64,000 bases of DNA from Lutraria lutraria (GCA_964023205.1 OZ026850.1:7008270-7072269), one strand, 5' to 3'; positions 32,170 to 45,177 are shown, counted from the first letter of the stretch. A program made the numbers and translations. Notes: a model not told the origin generated them from the letters alone.

Positions 32170-32646
32170 GATGTGGCTACAGATTTACAGTATGTGTTCA
32201 TGTACACTTGGTCACTATATAGGATGTGGCTACAGATTTACAGTATGTGTTCATGTACACTTGGTCACTATATAGGATGTGGCTACAGATTTACAGTATG
32301 TGTTCATGTACACTTGGTCACTATATAGGATGTGGCTACAGATTTACAGTATGTGTTCATGTACACTTGGTCACTATATAGGATGTGGCTACAGATTTAC
32401 AGTATGTGTTCATGTACACTTGGTCACTATATAGGATGTGGCTACAGATTTACAGTATGTATTCATGTACACTTGGTCACTATATAGGATGTGGCTACAG
32501 ATTTACAGTATGTGTTCATGTACACTTGGTCACTATATAGGATGTGGCTACAGATTTACAGTATGTGTTCATGTACACTTGGTCACTATATAGGATGTGG
32601 CTACAGATTTACAGTATGTGTTCATGTACACTTGGTCACTATATAG
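32170..32646. repeat. 53-bp tandem repeat, 9 copies
   Basis: Unit GATGTGGCTACAGATTTACA continuing to TTGGTCACTATATAG. It is repeated exactly nine times (477 bp) with only one change that I see (GTATTCATG for GTGTTCATG at about 32460). Such uniformity indicates recent expansion. Contains the palindrome CATGTACA. Confidence 0.95.
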
Positions 32647-32754
32647 GATGGAGAATGGGTTTGTTAACTAGGAGTAATTACACAAGGTAAACTAGAATTA
32701 TCACTAAAGGTTATAAATATCTCCAGATGCTGCATATCCTGGCCAATTTCTAAA

Positions 32755-33239
32755 TACACATTATATAAAAAATAACAAAGGGCCATAACTCATTAAAATT
32801 GACTTGGACAAAACCTATTGTGGACATGCACAACTTGGCAAACTACTTATCACTACTAAGAAGTTTCACTGAATTCCTGCATGTAATTGCTGAGAAATAG
32901 TTTGGACAAAATTTACCTATTGAATAAAACAAAGGGTCATAACTCTGTGAAAATTAATCCAAACTAAACCTGGTTATTGCATGGACAACTTGGCTTACTC
33001 TTTATAACTTCTGTGAAGTTTCATTGAATTCCTATAAGTAGTTACTGAGATATTGTATATACACTGTATAAATAACAACAAAGGGCCATAACTCAGTTAA
33101 AATTTAACCAACCAAGACAAGCTTAATGCATGCACAACTAGGCTAACTACTGATCACTTCTGTGAAGTTTCATTGAATTCCTGTTGGTAGTTAATGAGAA
33201 ATAGTCCGGACAAATTTGCCTACTGTATATACTTGATAA
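32755..33239 (-). mobile_element. D-type element, left part
   Basis: Three ~150-bp units with CAAAGGGCCATAACTC, GCA.GCACAACTTGGC.AACTA and TTTCA.TGAATTCCTG, ending where an A-type element interrupts. It continues at 34413. Confidence 0.7.
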
Positions 33240-34412
33240 ACAAGAGGGCCAAGATGGCCCTATATCGCTCACATGACAATCACTGTTCACTCATTAAAAC
33301 ATTGTTTTGAACTGGTGATCTAGTTTTTGACCCCAGATGACCTATGTTCGAATTTGTCTTACATATCATTAAGACAAACGTCTGACTAGGTTTGGTGAAG
33401 ATACAATCAAAATTTGACATCTACAGTGTTAATAAGGTTTTCTTAAGATTTGACCTTGTGACCTGGTTTTTGACCCTAGGTGACCCATATTTGAACTTGT
33501 CCTTAATATCATTAAGACAAACAATCTGACAAGGTTTGGCCAAGATCCAATCAAAACCATGACATTTAGAGCTTTTACAAGATTTTTACCTAAGATTTGA
33601 CCTTGTGACCCAGTTTTTGAACCCGGCTGACCCATGTTCATCCTTGACCCACATATCATTAAGGCAAACATTTTGACAAGGTTTGGTGAAGATCCAATTA
33701 AAACTGTGACATCTACAGTGTTAACAAAGTTTTCCTAAGATTTGACCTGGTGACCTAGTTATTGACCCCAGATGACCCATATTTATACTTGACTGTTATA
33801 TCATTACAACAAACGATTTGACAAAGTTTGGTGAAGATCCAATGATAACTGTGAAATTTACAGTGTTAACATGGTTTTTCATAAGATTTGACCTAGCGAC
33901 CTAGTTTTTGACCCAAGATGACCCATGTTCGAACTCGTCCAAGATATTATGAAGACAAACATTCTGACAAGGTTTCATGATCATCCAATCAAAACAGTGA
34001 CTTCTAGAGTGTTCACAAGGTTTTTCAGCAATTTGCCCTAGTGACCTAATTTTACTACAGAAATTGCCCATTTTCAAACTTGACCTACATATTATTAAAA
34101 TAAACATTCTGACAAAGTTTCATGAAGATAAATTCAAAACAGTGATTTCTAAAGTGTTCACAAGGTTTTCCCTTATTTGGCCATGGTGACCTAGTTTTTG
34201 ACCCCAAATGGCCCAATATCGAACTCGTCCGAGATTTTGTTGATATTAACGTTCTGACACAGTTTTGCTAAAATTGAGCCAAAAATGTGGCCCCTAGTGT
34301 GGTCACAACAAAAAGTTTGACGACGCACGACGCACAACGCACGACGCCGGACGCCGGACGGAGAGTGATCCTAATAGCTCACTTTGTCACTTTGTGACAT
34401 GTGAGCTAAAAA
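33240..34412 (-). mobile_element. A-type pearl-like element, full length, nested in a D-type element
   Basis: Left terminus CAAGAGGGCCAAGATGGCCC (hairpin). About seven internal ~145-bp units (TGACCTTGTGACCTAGTTTT, ATTCTGACAAGGTTTGG). Then a GACGACGCACGACGC tract and CGCCGGACGCCGGACGG, and the right terminus TAGCTCACTTTGTCAC, TTTGTGACATGTGAGCTAAA. D-type sequence lies on both sides and reads on across the insertion. Confidence 0.85.
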
Positions 34413-34645
34413 CAAAGGGCTATATAACTCAGTGAAAATTAATCCAAACGAAAAATGGTTAAAGCATGCACAACTAGGCTTACTACTGATCACTTCTGTC
34501 AAGTTTCATTGAAATCTTGTCAGTAGTTGCTGAGAAACTGTCCGGACAAATTGTGTCTACAGACGCACAGACCGACCGACAGACCAACCGTCAAGGGTGA
34601 ATCCAATATAGCCCCCATATATTTTATATCTAGGAGTATAAAAAT
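34413..34645 (-). mobile_element. D-type element, right part
   Basis: Resumes with CAAAGGGCTATATAACTC, one unit, then GACGCACAGACCGACCGACA and the terminal hairpin GCCCCCATATATTTTATATC..GAGTATAAAAAT, the reverse of the start of the fragment at 17081. Confidence 0.7.
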
Positions 34646-35729
34646 ACTTTCAGAACCTACATAATATTTCAAGATATTCAAACAGCCAGCAATATTTCTT
34701 AATTAGATGTCCTAATTAGTGATATTTTTCATAAAGTTAATGTTGTAATTGGCTGGCATAATTATTATATAGCATATATATTTACACCATAATAAATAAA
34801 TAATCAAGCCTACAAACAATGACAATTTTTATTGGTTAACTAACATATTTTATCCTGTTCCTGAAATTAGACAAGAGGCTTAGAAGTTTGATATAACATG
34901 TCGTTAGAATATCAAGAAGAATAGGCAAAGTTATGTGAAACAAGAAGCTGCGTTCAATAAATGCATATGCCCCTAGTGGTGTACTTGGCAATAGACTCTG
35001 AATCTAAATGCAGTCAATGTGTAAAAGTTGTTTACAGGGAAATAACCATTGACGCCAGAGGAAAGGGTATAATCTAGTTAACAGAATAATAGCCCATTAA
35101 AACTTTTGATTATTCAATTAAGGTCAAGGTGAAATCAAGGCTGGGCAATATGGAAAGATTGAGAATGGTTCAATGTATAAGTAATTATCACAGCATTCTA
35201 GTAACCAGTGTTAGTGCTAAACAAAACAATAATATCTAGTTAACAAAGAAATAGCCCGTAAGTATCAAAGTGATCGACAAACCAGTAAAAGTGTAAAACG
35301 TACAGACAAGGCAATCACTGTATGGTTCCCCCCTGTATCATTAGATGTAGAGGACACAAAAAGAAAACATACATTTTATATTATGAATCATCATCTTTTT
35401 TCATATCTTTTTTTAGATTTTCAGTTCAGAAATAATGGATTCTAAGGTGGATAAGATCAAAGGTTTCATGTAGATAATAAACATTTGGTAGAGAGAAACA
35501 AAGTGGTTTGATAACAACATTATACATATCAATGAACATAGTAGGGTTGATATCTAGTTCAGATCATGTGTTCTATGTGGGTCATTGTCTCATCCAAGAT
35601 ATACAATATATATGTAACAATAACAAAGGGTTAGTAACTTTTCAGTCAAATATCATAATTATTTTAAAGATGAATTAAATTCAAACAGCAGTATCAGTCT
35701 GTATGTTGTTACATATATATTGCATATAA

Positions 35730-37629
35730 GATCATTTTTTTTGGAGGTTTTCTCTGAGTAAGACAATGAAACACAAGCCCCGGGCAGAGCCAACTGTTCA
35801 TAGGGGAATAATTTAAACTGATCATAGGGGAATAATTTAAACTGATCATAGGGGAATAATTTAAACTGATCATAGGAGAATAATTTAAACTGATCATAGG
35901 AGAATAATTTAAACTGATCATAGGGGAATAATTTAAACTGATCATAGGGGAATAATTTAAACTGATCATAGGGGAATAATTTAAACTGATCATAGGGGAA
36001 TAATTTAAACTGATCATAGGGGAATAATTTAAACTGATCATAGGGGAATAATTTAAACTGATCATAGGAGAATAATTTAAACTGATCATAGGAGAATAAT
36101 TTAAACTGATCATAGGAGAATAATTTAAACTGATCATAGGGGAATAATTTAAACTGATCATAGGAGAATAATTTAAACTGATCATAGGAGAATAATTAAA
36201 ACTGATCATAGGGGAATAATTTAAACTGATCATAGGGGAATAATTTAAACTGATCATAGGAGAATAATTTAAACTGATCATAGGGGAATAATTCAAACTG
36301 ATCATAGGGGAATAATTTAAACTGATCATAGGGGAATAATTTAAACTGATCATAGGAGAATAATTTAAACTGATCATAGGGGAATAATTTAAACTGATCA
36401 TAGGAGAATAATTTATACTGATCATAGGGGAATAATTTAAACTGATCATAGGGGAATAATTTAAACTGATCATAGGGGAATAATTTAAACTGATCATAGG
36501 GGAATAATTTAAACTGATCATAGGGGAATAATTTAAACTGATCATAGGGGAATAATTTAAACTGATCATAGGGGAATAATTTAAACTGATCATAGGAGAA
36601 TAATTTAAACTGATCATAGGAGAATAATTTAAACTGATCATAGGAGAATAATTTAAACTGATCATAGGGGAATAATTTAAACTGATCATAGGAGAATAAT
36701 TTAAACTGATCATAGGAGAATAATTTAAACTGATCATAGGGGAATAATTTAAACTGATCATAGGGGAATAATTTAAACTGATCATAGGAGAATAATTTAA
36801 ACTGATCATAGGGGAATAATTTAAACTGATCATAGGGGAATAATTTAAACTGATCATAGGGGAATAATTTAAACTGATCATAGGAGAATAATTTAAACTG
36901 ATCATAGGGGAATAATTTAAACTGATCATAGGAGAATAATTTATACTGATCATAGGGGAATAATTTAAACTGATCATAGGGGAATAATTTAAACTGATCA
37001 TAGGGGAATAATTTAAACTGATCATAGGGGAATAATTTAAACTGATCATAGGGGAATAATTTAAACTGATCATAGGGGAATAATTTAAACTGATCATAGG
37101 AGAATAATTTGAACATTCTCTGCAGGACCAAACTACAATGTCTAAGCTCCATGCCCTATAGTTTTGGCCAAGAGGAATTTTCAAGGTTTTCCTTTTATCT
37201 GAAACTATATGAACAACAGACTCCTCGGGGCAGAGCCAATTTCAACTCCAGGAACATCATTTAAACTATTACTGTAAAGGAGCACAAGACAATATCTAAA
37301 CTCTAAACCATATGATTTTGACCAAAAAGATATTAAAGAATTGTCCCACATAATTTATGCAAAACAAGTCACCCCAGAGAGGAGTCAATTTTGACCTTCG
37401 GAGTATACATATACCTTGAAAAGCTTGGTAGAAGGCTACAAGGAATAGAAACACATCATATACAAACTCATGCCCAAATTGTTTTGACCCAACAGTTAAC
37501 TTTTGATAGACAAGCATCCAAGGATGATTAATTCCTGTGAAGTGTTGACAACACACATCACACAATCACTGAAAGGCTTATCACTATTATTCATCATGAT
37601 TACTGAGCTCAGGTGAGCTAATGAAAAAT
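35730..37629 (-). mobile_element. Decayed B-type element hosting a minisatellite
   Basis: On the left CCCCGGGCAGAGCCAACTG and on the right CAATGTCTAAGCTCCATGCC, GTTTTGGCCAAGAGG, CTCGGGGCAGAGCCAATTTC and the end TTACTGAGCTCAGGTGAGCT are B-type features. The 24-bp array lies exactly where a B unit has its TAGGGCAATAATTTGAACAA segment. Confidence 0.6.
35797..37110. repeat. 24-bp minisatellite, about 55 copies
   Basis: Unit AATAATTTAAACTGATCATA plus GGGG or GGAG. Period is exactly 24 bp throughout. GGGG and GGAG variants alternate in patterns that repeat over several hundred bases. Because 24 is divisible by three, two long minus-strand frames stay open (491 and 318 codons, eight-residue repeats NYSPMISL and FKLFPYDQ). 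No promoter, signal peptide or domain supports them. Confidence 0.95.
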
Positions 37630-37639
37630 AAAACAAGAC

Positions 37640-40600
37640 TGTATTGGTATGCAACCTAGTGGCACTGTTTACCTCAGCTAATGTGAGATAAGGCCAGTAT
37701 GTAACCTAGTGGCACTGTTTACCTCAGCTAATGTGAGATAAGGCCAGTATGTAACCTAGTGGCACTGGTAACCTCAGCCAATGAGAGATAAGACCAGTAT
37801 GTAACCTAGTGGTACTGGTTACCTCAGCAAATGAGAGATTATACCAGTATGTAACCTAGTGGCACTGGTTACCTCAGCTAATGTGAGATAAGGCCAGTAT
37901 GCAACCTAGTGGCACTGTTTACCTCAGCTAATGTGAGATAAGGCCAGTATGTAACCTAGTGGCACTGGTTACCTCAGCCAATGAGAGATAAGACCAGTAT
38001 GTAACCTAGTGGTACTGGTTACCTCAGCCAATGAGAGATAAGACCAGTATGTAACCTAGTGGCACTGGTTACCTCAGCCAATGAGAGATAAGACCAGTAT
38101 GTAACCTAGTGGTACTGGTTACCTCAGCTAATGAGAGATAAGACCAGTGTGTAATGGTATATAACCTAGTGGCACTGGTTACCTCAGCCAATGAGAGATA
38201 AGACCAGTATGTAACCTAGTGGCACTGGTTACCTCAGCCAATGAGAGATAAGACCAGTATGTAACCTAGTGGCACTGGTTACATCAGCTAATAAGAGATA
38301 AGACCAGTATGTAACCTAGTGGCACTGATTACCTCAGCTAATGAGAGATGAGACCTGTATGTAACCTAGTGGCACTGGTTACCTCAGCCAATGAGAGATA
38401 AGACCACGATGTAATGGTATGTAACCTAGTGGCACTGGTTACCTCAGCCAATGAGAGATAAGGCCAGTACGTAACCTAGTGGTACTGGTTACCTCAGCTT
38501 ATAAGAGATAAGACCAGTATGTAACCTAGTGGCACTGGTTACCTCAGCTAATAAGAGATAAGACCAGTATGTAACCTAGTGGCACTGGTTACATCAGCTA
38601 ATAAGAGATAAGACCAGTATGTAACCTAGTGGCACTGATTACCTCAGCTAATGAGAGATGAGACCTGTATGTAACCTAGTGGCACTGGTTACCTCAGCCA
38701 ATGAGAGATAAGACCACGATGTAATGGTATGTAACCTAGTGGCACTGGTTACCTCAGCCAATGAGAGATAAGGCCAGTATGTAACCTAGTGGTACTGGTT
38801 ACCTCAGCTAATAAGAGATAAGACCAGTATGTAACCTAGTGGCACTGGTTACCTCAGCTAATAAGAGATAAGACCAGTATGTAACCTAGTGGTACTGGTT
38901 ACCTCAGCTAATGAGAGATAAGACCTGTATGTAACCTAGTGGTACTGGTTACCTCAGCTAATGGGAGATAAGACCTGTATGTAACCTAGTGGTACTGGTT
39001 ACCTCAGCTAATAAGAGATAAGACCTGTATGTAACCTAGTGGTACTGGTTACCTCAGCTAATGAGAGATAAGACCAGTATGTAACCTAGAGGTACTTGTT
39101 ACCTCAGCTAATGAGAGATAAGACCAGTATGTAACCTAGTGGCACTGGTTACCTCAGCCAATGAGAGATAAGGCCAGTATGTAACCTAGTGGCACTGGTT
39201 ACCTCAGCTAATGAGAGATAAGACCAGTATGTAACCTAGTGGCACTGGTTACCTCAGCCAATGAGAGATAAGGCCAGTATGTAACCTAGTGGCACTGGTT
39301 ACCTCAGCCAATGAGAGATAAGACCAGTATGTAACCTAGTGGCACTGGTTACCTCAGCTAATGTGAGATAAGACCTGTATGTAATCTAGTGGAACTGGTT
39401 ACCTCAGCCAATGAGAGATAAGACCAGTATGTAACCTAGTGGTACTTGTTACCTCAGCTAATGAGAGATAAGACCAGTATGTAACCTAGTGGCACTGGTT
39501 ACCTCAGCCAATGAGAGATAAGGCCAGTATGTAATGGTATGTAACCTAGTGGCACTGGTTACCTCAGCTAATGAGAGATAAGACCAGTATGTGACCTAGT
39601 GGCACTGGTTACCTCAGCCAATGAGAGATAAGGCCAGTATGTAACCTAGTGGCACTGGTTTCCTCAGCTAATAAGAGATAAGGCCAGTATGCAATGGTAT
39701 GTAACCTAGTGGCACTGGTTACCTCAGCCAATGAGAGATAAGACCAGTATGTAACCTAGTGGCACTGGTTACCTCAGCCAATGAGAGATAAGACCAGTAT
39801 GTAACCTAGTGGCACTGGTTACCTCAGCCAATGAGAGATAAGGCCAGTATGTAATGGTATGTAACCTAGTGGCACTGGTTACCTCAGCTAATGAGAGATA
39901 AGACCAGTATGTAACCTAGTGGCACTGGTTACCTCAGCCAATGAGAGATAAGGCCAGTATGTAACCTAGTGGCACTGGTTACCTCAGCCAATGAGAGATA
40001 AGACCAGTATGTAACCTAGTGGCACTGGTTACCTCAGCTAATGTGAGATAAGACCAGTATGTAACCTAGTGGCACTGGTTTCCTCAGCTAATAAGAGATA
40101 AGGCCAGTATGCAATGGTATGTAACCTAGTGGCACTGGTTACCTCAGCCAATGAGAGATAAGACCAGTATGTAACCTAGTGGCACTGGTTACCTCAGCCA
40201 ATGAGAGATAAGACCAGTATGTAACCTAGTGGCACTGGTTACCTCAGCCAATGAGAGATAAGGCCAGTATGTAATGGTATGTAACCTAGTGGCACTGGTT
40301 ACCTCAGCTAATGAGAGATAAGACCAGTATGTAACCTAGTGGCACTGGTTACCTCAGCCAATGAGAGATAAGGCCAGTATGTAACCTAGTGGCACTGGTT
40401 ACCTCAGCTAATAAGAGATAAGGCCAGTATGCAATGGTATGTAACCTAGTGGCACTGGTTACCTCAGCCAATGAGAGATAAGACCAGTATGTAACCTAGT
40501 GGCACTGGTTACCTCAGCCAATGAGAGATAAGACCAGTATGTAACCTAGTGACACTGGTTACCTCAGCTAATGAGAGATAAGACCAGTATGTAACCTAGT

Positions 40601-40715
40601 GGCACTTGTTACCTCAGCTAATGAGAGATAAGACCAGTATGTAACCTAGTGGCACTGGTTACATCAGCTAATGAGAGATAACCAGTATGTAATGATATGT
40701 AACCTAATGGCACAG
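37640..40715. repeat. 50-bp minisatellite, about 60 copies, with 60-bp variants
   Basis: Unit GTAACCTAGTGGCACTGGTT, ACCTCAGCCAATGAGAGATA, AGACCAGTAT. Each unit contains a near-perfect 22-nt palindrome (GTAACC-T-AGTG/CACT-GGTTAC). Some units have an extra GTAATGGTAT (10 bp), at about 38147, 38410, 38720, 39530, 39690, 39850, 40110, 40270 and 40430. A 420-bp block (39690-40109) is repeated at 40110-40529. It lies in the largest intron of the tetraspan gene. Confidence 0.95.
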
Positions 40716-43307
40716 ATTACCCAGATATAATTACAGACCAGATGTCAGTTTTAAGCTCAGTTTTTTTAATTAACCAGTCAAAGACTTGAGCCAGGCAGTG
40801 ATTGTGTTACCCTAGGGCTGAAATATTTCAGCAAAATGCCTCAGAAAAAAAGAAGTTTTAAATTGTTATAAATATGAAGATGCTGATAACATTAATCAAA
40901 ACAATGTTAAAGCTTCATAAAACTAAGAAAGACAAAAGACAAGTAAGCAGCAAAGCCACCAGACCAGGTTTTCAACAGTTTATCATACATTTTTCCTATA
41001 ACAATAGGACCTTCACAAAAAAGAAAACACCATATAAAATCCAAAACTATTTCACTATTACGACTTTCCATACACCAAGTTTGACAGCAATATGCCAATC
41101 TACACTAATACGTCAAACAGAAACCAAGTTTTGACATTGCTGGTCACCTACTTGACAGAGAATTTATCCTAATCAAATAACCAGACTTTTTGTTGAAAAT
41201 CTGGTTACTAGTATGATGCAATGATTGTTGTGAAGCAAGTACTATCATGTGCAATGAGTGTTTAATATATAGAAGCTTCTTGCCAAATGCAGTTAGCAAA
41301 TTGAATGAATGCTATACAGATTGGATGTGGGTTGATCTAAAAATAATGTCACTGGTGTAAGAAAATTGTAAAAAAGCGATGAAAACAAATTCATTTCTTA
41401 AATGAAAAAATTATCATTTTTAAATGGAAATGCCTTAATGGAATACTAAACAGTAGTTAACAAAAGTGCCACAAGCTATGCCAACACTCGTCTGTTCACC
41501 GCCTCAGTGAGATCTATCCACCTATGAAGTTTCATGTTGCTACCTATTATAGTTTCTAATTTATGAGCTACAAGTGTTTGCCCAACATAGATGCAGCAGT
41601 GATTACAAGAGCTTGCCTTATAGGTGAAGTATGGAAACAAACAAAGAACCTAAAACATCACCAACATAATTAACATTCACGATGAAACTGAACTTACAGA
41701 TTCTATCACATACGGTGATCTGTTTGAAGTTTAATTATTACCAGTTACACCAGCTTCATCTTATCAATGAACATTTTTAATGCCTCATCCAATACGACCT
41801 ACAAGTGACCATATTTTGGATAGTGAACAGACTTCAACAAGTGATTTTCTAGGACTAGCTAGTACATTTATGAAACTAAAGTCATTACACTATGATGAGG
41901 TACGTGTCAGACTGTTTGTGCCAATTTTGAAATTTATATGAGAATACTATTCTTATATTACATTTACTACATTAATCACGGCTGAATTTGTAAATATACT
42001 GATGTAAATGTTATAATCCTACAACATATAACCTTGCCATGGAAAACACAGTGACACAGTACTTTTGGATCAGCCCTCATAATAATGAACTATAATATGA
42101 ATAATCTTACAGGATTATATAGTGTATAATTAGGATTGTGTGATTTCTGTGGACCGTTTGTAAAATTCTGACTTCTGAAGAGTTTCATATTGCACCTAAA
42201 ATGTAACATAAATAATTTAATTCCTTGCTTATTTTCTAGAACATTATGGAGTCTTGCTTGTGACATAATTATATCATATCATCACTGTACAATATATATC
42301 ATGTCTCCTTCTTAAATGAAGTATAATTTTGAAAATCTATACTTGTGACTGATCTATAGCACATAATGACAAACCACCAGTAAAGCATGGATATAAATCT
42401 TATTTAGTCAATGGATTCACAGACACTATGAATATGATAAAGTCTACATGAAGTGTCATCTTGTAGTGATCATTATGGAAAAACAATATCTGGTGTCACT
42501 TAACATCCCCAAAAGTACATGTATATAGAGGGTAGGTCAGCAGCAGACCTTTATTTTCAAATATTATTTTTTAAATTTAAAGTACAGGTCATATAATGGA
42601 AATATAAGTAAAAAACATTTACTAAGAAGCTTAAAAGTTTAATGGTCGACAGAAAAAAATAAGGTTGGACAAAATATCTCATGCCATTTTCTGCATGGTG
42701 GACAAAAGATCCCACATAATTCTCCCAAGGTAGACATAAGATCCCACTTTGATTTTTTTGTCCACTCTGAAAAAACTAACATGGAATGTTTTGTCCTATA
42801 ATAATATAAAGCACAATGTTGATCCCTTGACTAAGTTTTTGGGTCTTCTCACCATCTTCATCAAGAGTGGAATAAAAACCCTGGAAATTAAACTAAGTTT
42901 CTGTACAAAGATTTATATTGACATGTATGTCATAAATAAAGTATGAATATTACCAGTTTTTTTCTTTCCATGCATGTGCATTTGGCACGATACATTTTTT
43001 CACATTGTCTGAGTATGGTGTTTTACGTAAGTAACAATATATTCTGACATGATGATGTTCAATTAAAAGCACAAAACTATTCATGGATAAAGAAACTCAA
43101 GTAAGGAATCAACATATCTATACCAGTATCTAATCAATCAACAATCCTGCATGTGTACATGACATATTTCTTTATAGAGTACATTTTACGTAAGCAATCA
43201 AAAACAGGCAAACAAATATTTGTTAGTGGCAAATTCTACAACAAAAAAGCATATATAATTAATATGTTCACAAGAATAATTCATCAAGATCAATTTGCTA
43301 AGATCTA
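40716..43307. other. Intron DNA of the tetraspan gene, no feature seen
   Basis: AT-rich, only short chance ORFs on either strand; no splice-supported exon recognised. Confidence 0.5.
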
Positions 43308-43568
43308 TTGTTTGTTTGTTTTGTTTATATCGAGTTTTACGCCCAATTTCAACAGCCAGAGTCATATGAGGCGGACAGTTCACCTAAGCATTGTTCCTGG
43401 GAAGAACCAGTACTAGACTCCCATCTTCCATAAGCAACTGCCTACTTTCTCATGTAAAGAGACATGGTCGGTAGCGGGGCTCAAACCCACGACCCTCTAT
43501 TAGTGAGAGGTTACAGTTATTTGAAGTCAGTGACCTTAACCACTCAACCACAGAGGCGGGTCTTTACC
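43308..43568 (-). mobile_element. tRNA-derived SINE, second family member
   Basis: Matches the SINE at 23719 along its length: on the minus strand, head CCTCTGTGGTTGAGTGGTTA, B box GGGTTTGAGCC, a body including GTGAACTGTCCGCCTCATAT, and a tail ATATAAACAAAACAAACAAA. AAGATCTA at 43300-43307 and 43569-43576 is a likely target duplication. Confidence 0.78.
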
Positions 43569-44727
43569 AAGATCTACTGGTAGGTCCATTTTTATAAAAA
43601 ATAGGTGAGCAACCAGTCTTAAAAGCTAAGTTTCTGATTGGTTCTATTACGGCAGAAATTCAACATAGACCAATAGTAAGACTGTATTATTTGACTAGAA
43701 AGGTCTTGAATGATACAAGTTTGCATACCAGTCTGAAACAACAATCTATAATTGGCTGATTGTAATAGTAGTTTTAAAATTGGCCAATGTTGAAATATTA
43801 GACTGGTTTAAAACCTTATTTTATAATTCTGCATCAATATAATATAAATGGATATAGCCATTCCTTATACACAATAGTTCAAAACTATGTAGAACTAGCT
43901 ATATATAACCAGATTACACTACTCTTAGACTAGCAATAGTCTTAAAACCACACTGTTAAACCCATGTTAACAGACACTAGTTCATAAAGGCCCCATACAT
44001 AAAAAGGTAACTTTTATCACATTAACAATCAGTAAATAGAACAAATGAATCTCTGAACAGAGGCCAACTGTACATGTGTTTAAACATACAGTCATATCTT
44101 TGTGTATTGACCATTTTAGAAGATATGATGAGTCATGTTGCACATCATATGATTCATGTTTCTTTCTACATCTGGTCAATCATTGAGTTATTTGATAATC
44201 TCTGTATTAAAGGGACATTAGAAATTTGATAGGAAAAGTGAGAGAACAATTTGTCCAAGACCAAGAATGCAAGTGATATTTGAACTAAGAAATTCTTCTT
44301 TAGATAAGGTATGTAAGTTTTTTGTTAAGTGAAATAAAGATTTTGTATTGTGTAGAAGTATTATGAGAAACCAACATAGTATGGACTGAAATAATAGTGA
44401 CAATTTGTTTTAAATGAAAAACATGAGCAGAAATACTTGGCAGTAAATCAGATGAGAACTTGTGTGTAATAAAATTCAGTAGAAATACTTGGCTGTTTTG
44501 AAAAGTGAAAGGTCCAAATTGTGGGTACATAGAAATCTACAACTATCACAAATAATAATACAGCAAGCAAAGATTTGTCCAAAGATCATGACATGAACTG
44601 AAAAAAAAACAAGTAGAACATTAATTTAATTTAGATGAAAGTTTCTGAGTCACAAATATTATAAGGAAATTAAAACCAAGCCAAACATAAAGCCCGATTT
44701 AACAATAAAAACTTCTGTTCTACTTAC

Positions 44728-44892
44728 TGAATAAAACCAGCAGGGTAGCCAACACACCGCCAGTGATTTGAGTAAATGAACTTCTCCAAAGAAGACATGT
44801 CGACAATAATTTATAGTTGACAGGAATAGCAACATACAACCAACAAGGCACCATACTGCAGATACAAGATTCACAGCTGTACAGCGTTGGAT
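44728..44892 (-). CDS. Tetraspan protein, exon with TM4
   Basis: The minus-strand acceptor is CTAATTTCAG|ATCCAACG and the donor TATTCA|GTAAGT; 55 codons, phase 0. It encodes IQRCTAVN, TM4 (LVSAVWCLVGCMLLFLSTI), then NYCRHVFFGEVHLLK and SLAVCWLPCWFYS. Six cysteines, several near the membrane face, could be acylated or form disulphides. Confidence 0.85.
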
Positions 44893-45040
44893 CTGAAATT
44901 AGTCATTTCTTCCATTAAAAAAACAATTTAATTGAATAAAGTCAATTACTCAAATATGAGTAAAAATACTATCACTGTAAAACCAGTTATTTTCACAGGG
45001 CAAACATTTCTAAAAAAAAATCAAAGCAAAGCAAGTATGT

Positions 45041-45177
45041 CGTAATGAGTTTTCATGTATGTCATAATAAGTTTTCATGTACATGTACGTCAAAACTTAT
45101 AATGACATACAGGAAAAACTTATAATGACATACAGCAAAAACTTATAATGACATACAGCAAAAACTTATGTAATTAT
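45041..45177. repeat. Short tandem repeat of ACTTATAATGACATACAGCA
   Basis: About four 24-bp copies on the right half, and inverted relatives (TATGTCATAATAAGTTTT) on the left, so the stretch can fold on itself. Confidence 0.6.

Noticed and set aside
33429..34107. ORFs of 68-103 codons in A- and C-type elements (also at 8429, 19516, 45364 and 54071)
   Set aside because: They repeat with the element and shift frame between units because unit length is not a multiple of three.
35709..37184. Minus-strand frames of 491 and 318 codons with eight-residue repeats
   Set aside because: Artefact of a 24-bp repeat; both frames open at once, flanks are mobile-element sequence.
37640..40715. CRISPR-like regular array
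   Set aside because: The whole 50-bp unit is repeated with no unique spacers, and the setting is animal intronic DNA.
40874..41134. 86-codon + strand and 63-codon - strand ORFs
   Set aside because: Overlapping, no recognisable composition or splice signals; chance frames in intron DNA.
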